Positions 10,061 to 14,022 of a DNA stretch of 14,022 bases are shown here, in pieces; the first letter of the stretch is position 1, and each line of letters begins with the position of its first letter. The stretch covers positions 1 to 14,022 of the forward strand of contig JAICMB010000025.1 in NCBI GenBank assembly GCA_025929455.1. The letters are read 5' to 3'. The translations under genes were made by a program, and so were the position numbers. Source of the DNA: Bryobacteraceae bacterium. GTDB taxonomy: Bacteria; Acidobacteriota; Terriglobia; Bryobacterales; Bryobacteraceae. The notes under the pieces are model-generated. The model saw nothing but the letters and a program-made list of their open reading frames with translations, searched no databases and had not been told where the DNA came from.

Positions 10061-10966
10061 ATGCGCATTGGAATGATTGGGTTGGGCCGCATGGGCGGCA
10101 ACATGGTGACGCGACTGTTGCAGGGCGGCCATGAGGTAGTGGCGTGGACGCGCGATCAGGCGAAGGTGCAGGCGGCGGTGCAGCACGGCGCGACCGGGTC
10201 GTCGAGCGTCGCGGATCTGGTGAGCAAACTCGAAGCGCCACGCAGCGTGTGGGTAATGGTGCCGGCCGGGCAGCCGACCGACGACATGGTGAACCAACTC
10301 GCCGGACTGTTGCAGGCGGGCGACCTGATCATCGATGGCGGCAACACCAAATACACGGATGACATCCGCCGCGCGAAAAGCCTGGAGCCGCGCGGCATTC
10401 ATTACATGGATGCCGGGACGAGTGGCGGCGTGTGGGGCTTGCAGGTGGGCTACTGCTTGATGGTCGGCGGCGCGGAAGAAGCTTTCAAGCGGGTGGAGCC
10501 GGCGCTGAAGACGCTCGCGCCCCCGAACGGATATCTGCATTGCGGCCCGGTTGGAGCCGGACATTTCGTGAAGATGGTGCACAACGGCATCGAATACGGC
10601 ATGATGCAGGCCTACGCGGAAGGCTTCGAGATCATGCAGTCGTCGCGCTACGATCTCAACCTCGAAGCGATCGCGAATCTCTGGAATCAGGGCAGCGTGG
10701 TTCGTTCATGGCTGCTGGAGCTGACCGCGATTGCGCTTCACGATGACCCGGGTTTGAAAGAACTCGCGCCGTGGGTCGAAGACAGCGGCGAAGGACGTTG
10801 GACGGTGGAAGAGTCCATCAACCTCTCGGTCCCCGCGCCAGTGATCACGCTCGCGTTACAGATGCGGTTTCGCTCGCGTCAGGACAACTCCTTCACGGCG
10901 CGCATGCTCGCGGCGATGCGGCAGCAGTTCGGCGGACACGCGGTTAAAGAAGCGGCCCGCAGCTAG
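10061..10966 (+). CDS. gnd: 6-phosphogluconate dehydrogenase, decarboxylating, short (about 300-residue) form
   Basis: 301 residues. Oxidises and decarboxylates 6-phosphogluconate to ribulose 5-phosphate in the cytoplasm, the oxidative pentose phosphate step. Seen: the Rossmann signature MRIGMIGLGRMGGNM (GxGxxG, residues 7-12), the IIDGGNTKYTDD loop, the substrate motif MDAGTSGGVWGLQVG, and the catalytic stretch GHFVKMVHNGIEY with K171 and N175 (numbering from ATG 10061). WNQGSVVRSWLLEL and EDSGEGRWTVEESI match the short-form family (YqeC/GntZ/GndA type), which lacks the long C-terminal half of the E. coli enzyme and often prefers NAD; cofactor choice is not provable here. ATG 10061 was chosen over 10043 because the Rossmann strand starts there and a -10-like box overlaps the earlier codon. 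No glucose-6-phosphate dehydrogenase gene lies in the window. Confidence 0.92.
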   Translation: MRIGMIGLGRMGGNMVTRLLQGGHEVVAWTRDQAKVQAAVQHGATGSSSVADLVSKLEAPRSVWVMVPAGQPTDDMVNQLAGLLQAGDLIIDGGNTKYTDDIRRAKSLEPRGIHYMDAGTSGGVWGLQVGYCLMVGGAEEAFKRVEPALKTLAPPNGYLHCGPVGAGHFVKMVHNGIEYGMMQAYAEGFEIMQSSRYDLNLEAIANLWNQGSVVRSWLLELTAIALHDDPGLKELAPWVEDSGEGRWTVEESINLSVPAPVITLALQMRFRSRQDNSFTARMLAAMRQQFGGHAVKEAARS

Positions 10967-10973
10967 GGCCCGC

Positions 10974-10998
10974 ATTGACATAGAATATCTATGTCAAT
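10974..10998. promoter_or_regulatory. Perfect 11-base inverted repeat over the padR start: likely PadR operator/promoter
   Basis: ATTGACATAGA (10974-10984), ATA (10985-10987), TCTATGTCAAT (10988-10998): 25 bases of perfect two-fold symmetry. A -10-like TAGAAT (10981-10986) lies inside, and the padR ATG (10991) is in the right arm. A dimer bound here would block both RNA polymerase and ribosome entry. PadR-family operators are typically inverted repeats with ACAT/ATGT half sites, and both words are present here. The symmetry is directly seen; the binding protein is inferred. Confidence 0.7.
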
Positions 10999-11332
10999 GC
11001 CCCCGCGACGAGACGAAATCCCTCCCGGCACCCTGGAGGTGCTCATCCTCAATACCCTCGCGCGCGGGGGACAGATGCACGGCTTCGCGATCGCGGACTT
11101 CATTCAGGAGCATTCCGATGACGTTCTGCGCGTGGAAGAGGGCTCGCTTTATCCGGCTTTACAGCGGTTACTGCTGAAAGGCTGGATCAAAGGCGAGTGG
11201 AGCAAAACGGAACAGAACCGGCGCGCGCGATATTACCGCCTGACCGCTGAAGGCCGCCGCCAGCTCGATCGGGAACTGGAGCGGTATCATCGCGTGGCCC
11301 GTGCGATCGGGCGCGTGTTGTCGCCCGCGTAA
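10991..11332 (+). CDS. PadR-family transcriptional regulator
   Basis: 113 residues, the compact PadR form with one winged helix-turn-helix and a short C-terminal dimer helix. GTLEVLILNTLARGGQMHGFAIADFI, VEEGSLYPALQRLLLKGWIKGEW and RARYYRLTAEGRRQL are the standard PadR core: recognition helix, then the wing ending in YxLT. It closely resembles the regulators paired with large MacB/FtsX-type permeases in acidobacteria, and such a permease gene follows. No ligand-binding domain is present. The ATG at 10991 gives MSMPPRRDEIPPG; ATG 10997, two codons later, is equally possible and fits a leaderless transcript from the TAGAAT box slightly better. No Shine-Dalgarno sequence precedes it. Its start lies in a perfect inverted repeat, so negative autoregulation is likely. 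Confidence 0.9.
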   Translation: MSMPPRRDEIPPGTLEVLILNTLARGGQMHGFAIADFIQEHSDDVLRVEEGSLYPALQRLLLKGWIKGEWSKTEQNRRARYYRLTAEGRRQLDRELERYHRVARAIGRVLSPA

Positions 11333-11384
11333 GTCACTTCGCCGTGCCATATGACACGAACGCTGGCCGCAGATGACTACCGCA

Positions 11385-11431
11385 CCTCGCATGCTCGCAG
11401 CGTGCTGCAGATTTGCAGCCTACATGCGAGG
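11385..11431 (+). repeat. Nested inverted repeat in the padR-permease gap
   Basis: Outer arms CCTCGCATG (11385-11393) and CATGCGAGG (11423-11431) pair perfectly over 9 bases. Between them, GCTGCA-GATT-TGCAGC (11404-11419) forms an inner 6-base hairpin. As RNA this would be a stem with an internal loop and an apical hairpin. No T-tract follows, so it does not look like a simple terminator. Confidence 0.6.
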
Positions 11432-11480
11432 CGGGGCGGCCGGTCGCTGTTTGCCGGCTGGCCTATCGCGCCGCCGCTCA

Positions 11481-11508
11481 GTGGGACAGGCAGTCTTGCT
11501 GCCTGTCC
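11481..11508 (+). repeat. REP-like hairpin with TCTTG loop
   Basis: GGACAGGCAG-TCTTG-CTGCCTGTCC (11484-11508) is a perfect 10-base stem, headed by GTGGGACAGGC like the elements at 7125 and 7186. Its inner part GGCAG-TCTTG-CTGCC is identical to the hairpin inside the composite repeat at 2053-2067. It links the two repeat groups in the window. It lies about 50 bases before the permease start codon. Confidence 0.75.
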
Positions 11509-11561
11509 TTCGACCGCGTGTCGCAACCGCTTCAACGAATTCGCAGCCTTAGAGGAAACGT

Positions 11562-14022
11562 ATGGGACTCAGATACATGGTCCGCAAGCTGGCGTATTGG
11601 CTTCGCAAGGATCAGCTCACCGCGGATCTCCGCGAAGAAATGGAGCTGCATGTCGACCTGCGCGCGTGCAAGCTGCGCGCTGAAGGCATCGATGGAGAAG
11701 AAGCGCCCTTCGCGGCGCGCCGGCGGTTCGGCAATATGACCGCGCATTATGAGGCGAGCGCGGCGTTCTGGGGCTGGACATCGTGGGACCGGCTGATGCA
11801 GGATTTCCGTCAAGCTGCGCGAACGCTTTGCAAAGCGCCGGGGTTCACGGCCGTCGCGGTGTTGACGCTGGCCCTGGGCCTCGGAATTAACACCGCGATT
11901 TTCAGCCTGGTGAATGGTGTCATTCTGCGGCCGCTGCCCTACACGGAGTCCGGGCGCCTGGTGTCGCTGTATGAAGAGACAGTCGGCCAAGGGCCGGACA
12001 ATCTGAGCAGCCACGGGGCCCGGCTGGGCGGACCTGTCGATCCCTCGCGAACCGAGGTCTCGATTGCGAATCTTCCGGACTACCGGCGCGCCCGCGCGTT
12101 TGCCGGTTTAGCGCATTGCGAAATTGCATCCAAGGCGCTCACGGGACCGGACGTTCCGCGGCAGATCGAGGGCGAGTCGGTATCGGCGAACTTTTTCGAT
12201 GTGCTGCAGGTCGAGCCGAAGCGGGGACGCAGCTTTCTCAGCGAGGACGAGCGGCCCGGCGCGCCGAAGGTCGTCATGATCACGTACGATTTCTGGCAGC
12301 GGCGTCTGGGCGGCGATACGGAAGTGCTGGCGCGGTCTATCACGCTCGATGGCGTACCGTACCAGGTGATCGGGGTCACTCCGCGCGGCTTTCAATCGCC
12401 GTTTCAATTGACCGTTCGCGATCCGATCGAGTTCTATATACCTGCATCCTTTCCGGCGGGCCTGCTCACCAGCCGCGAGAATCACCAAATTAACGTGGTG
12501 GGTCGACTGCGTCCGGGCGTGTCCGTGGAACAGGCGCAGGCGGAGTTGGGCGTTATCGGTGCGGCACTGGCGAAGCACTATCCGGCGTCAAACGCGAACC
12601 TTCGTCCAGTGGTGACGCCCTTGCGCGGCGATCTCGCACGCAATTTCAGTTCACCGCTGCTGGCGCTGCTGGGCGCGTCATTGCTGATCGTGCTGATCAC
12701 ATCCGTGAATGTTGCGAACCTGCTGCTCGCACGCGGGGTTGCACGGGCGCATGAAACCAGCGTACGGATGGCGCTCGGCGCCGGGCGTTTTCGCGTGGCG
12801 CGGCAGTTCCTTGCCGAAAGCCTGCTGCTAGCGGCCGCAGGCTGCGCGGCGGGCCTGGCCCTAGGCTGGGCGCTCATGAAAATCCTGCTTGCCGTTGCGC
12901 CCGCAGACATTCCACGCATTCAGGAAGTATCCATGGACTGGCGCGTATTTGGCGCCGCGGCCGCGATCGCGACGGCAACGGGCGTGATCTTCGGGTTCGC
13001 GCCGGCGTGGCATGCTTCGCAGTCCGAAGCAGCGGAGTCCCTGAAGTCCGCGGGCCGCGCGACCGGCCGCAAGGCACAGGCCCGCTGGCGCACCGGACTG
13101 ACCATCGCCGAAATCGCGCTATCGCTGATGCTGCTGATCGGCGCCGGGTTGTTATTGAAGAGTTTCGTTACGGCAATGGGTATGGATCTCGGCTTCCAAC
13201 CCGACCGCGTGATCGCGATGAACGTTCGCCTGCCAGAGTTGCGGTACCGGGGTGCGGAAGAACGGCTGCGGTTTTTCCAGCAGTTGGAGGAGCGTGTGCG
13301 AAGTCTGCCGGGAGTGCAGGCGGTTGCGTACGCCAATCGCATGCCGTTGCGCGGCGGATGGGGCGGGAGCACCAACGTCGACACCGCGCCGCAAGTCGAT
13401 GTCGATTCCGACAAGCAGGTCGTGAGCCCCGGATACTTCCGGACATTGGGCATCCCCCTGCAACGCGGGCGTGTGCTGACGGAGAGCGACCGCGACGGGC
13501 ACCCGCCGGCCGCAGTAGTAAACGATGCGTTTGTGCGGCGTTTTTTAGCGGGCGTCGACCCGCTGGGCCACCGGCTGCGCTTAGGTCCGCACGATCCGTG
13601 GATGACCATCGTGGGAGTGGTAAACGACATTCGGCGCGATGGCAAGCAAGAAGGGATCAATCCGCAGGTCTACATTCCGGCGGCGCAGACGAGTCTCTAT
13701 CCGGTGAATCTGGCGGACTTCGCGGTGCGTGCCGCGCGCGATCCGCGGCAGCTTGTCAACGCAATTCAGGCACAGGTGCTCGCGATCGATAAGGACCAGC
13801 CCATTACGAACGTGCGCACGATGGAGGAACTCATCAGCTCGTCGGCCGCGCAAAGAAGGTTCGAGACGTTATTGCTGTTGATCTTTGCAGCCGTAGCGGT
13901 GCTGCTCGCGACCATCGGAATTTTCGGCGTGCTCTCGTATGTCGTCGGTCAGAGGAGGAGTGAGTTGGGCATCCGTGTGGCGCTCGGGGCGACACCAGGG
14001 CGAATCATCGCGCTGGTATTGC
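11562..14022 (+). CDS. ADOP-type ABC transporter permease (duplicated MacB/FtsX fold), 3'-truncated by window edge
   Basis: Open from ATG 11562 to the window end, 820 codons, with no stop. GAGG (11552-11555), six bases before the ATG, is a good ribosome site. Layout: a cytoplasmic N-terminal prefix domain (about 1-80, with REEMELHVDLRACKLRAEG), TM1 at about 94-118 (VAVLTLALGLGINTAIF), a first MacB-type periplasmic domain (about 120-350), TM2-4 of the first FtsX unit (about 361-390, 416-443, 461-482), then a second copy: a TM at about 511-536 (AEIALSLMLLIGAGLLLKSF), a second periplasmic domain (about 540-765), a TM at about 767-795, and the beginning of the next FtsX segment. RVALGATPGR near the end repeats RMALGAGRFR of the first half, showing the internal duplication. 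Such proteins lack an ATPase domain and their cargo is unknown; a MacB-like role is only analogy. Roughly two TM helices should remain beyond the window. Probably controlled with, or by, the PadR gene upstream. Confidence 0.92.
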   Translation, partial: MGLRYMVRKLAYWLRKDQLTADLREEMELHVDLRACKLRAEGIDGEEAPFAARRRFGNMTAHYEASAAFWGWTSWDRLMQDFRQAARTLCKAPGFTAVAVLTLALGLGINTAIFSLVNGVILRPLPYTESGRLVSLYEETVGQGPDNLSSHGARLGGPVDPSRTEVSIANLPDYRRARAFAGLAHCEIASKALTGPDVPRQIEGESVSANFFDVLQVEPKRGRSFLSEDERPGAPKVVMITYDFWQRRLGGDTEVLARSITLDGVPYQVIGVTPRGFQSPFQLTVRDPIEFYIPASFPAGLLTSRENHQINVVGRLRPGVSVEQAQAELGVIGAALAKHYPASNANLRPVVTPLRGDLARNFSSPLLALLGASLLIVLITSVNVANLLLARGVARAHETSVRMALGAGRFRVARQFLAESLLLAAAGCAAGLALGWALMKILLAVAPADIPRIQEVSMDWRVFGAAAAIATATGVIFGFAPAWHASQSEAAESLKSAGRATGRKAQARWRTGLTIAEIALSLMLLIGAGLLLKSFVTAMGMDLGFQPDRVIAMNVRLPELRYRGAEERLRFFQQLEERVRSLPGVQAVAYANRMPLRGGWGGSTNVDTAPQVDVDSDKQVVSPGYFRTLGIPLQRGRVLTESDRDGHPPAAVVNDAFVRRFLAGVDPLGHRLRLGPHDPWMTIVGVVNDIRRDGKQEGINPQVYIPAAQTSLYPVNLADFAVRAARDPRQLVNAIQAQVLAIDKDQPITNVRTMEELISSSAAQRRFETLLLLIFAAVAVLLATIGIFGVLSYVVGQRRSELGIRVALGATPGRIIALVL

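Overview
The window reads as high-GC chromosomal DNA of an Acidobacteriota member, most likely of the Solibacter/Bryobacter type. This is an inference. It rests on a PadR regulator directly upstream of a very long duplicated MacB/FtsX-type permease (the 'ADOP' arrangement typical of that phylum), a secreted YCF48-like beta-propeller, many short REP-like palindromes between genes, and -10-like boxes placed almost on top of start codons. No rRNA, tRNA, CRISPR array, transposase or phage gene was recognised.

Layout. At 1-1829 (+) lies the C-terminal part of a type I restriction enzyme motor subunit (HsdR); its nuclease half and its hsdM/hsdS partners must lie upstream, outside the window. A roughly 620-base non-coding stretch follows. 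It holds two copies of a 140-150 base composite repeat carrying four copies of a 15-base core. Then comes a housekeeping block: dnaE (replicative DNA polymerase, 2453-5935), accA (acetyl-CoA carboxyltransferase alpha, 5952-6857) and a small one-helix membrane protein whose start overlaps the accA stop. A REP-rich gap (7124-7378) separates this block from a GAF-domain protein and then a secreted beta-propeller protein. Convergent to the latter is a Tat-exported metallophosphoesterase (9148-9993, -). Divergent from that is a short-form 6-phosphogluconate dehydrogenase (10061-10966, +). The window closes with padR and the first 820 codons of a permease that runs off the right edge.

How the parts relate. 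dnaE-accA-small protein looks like one transcription unit, with gaps of 16 bases and then a 4-base overlap. padR and the permease probably form a regulatory pair: a perfect 11+3+11 inverted repeat covers the padR promoter and start codon and is a strong autoregulatory operator candidate. A nested inverted repeat and a REP-like hairpin lie in the padR-permease gap.

I found no clear candidate for an entirely new multi-gene system. The signals most worth following are in non-coding DNA: the duplicated composite repeat before dnaE, the REP-like family with compensating loop changes (one copy apparently read through as the accA N-terminus), the padR palindrome, the nested repeat before the permease, and the repeated placement of -10 boxes that would give leaderless or near-leaderless mRNAs.
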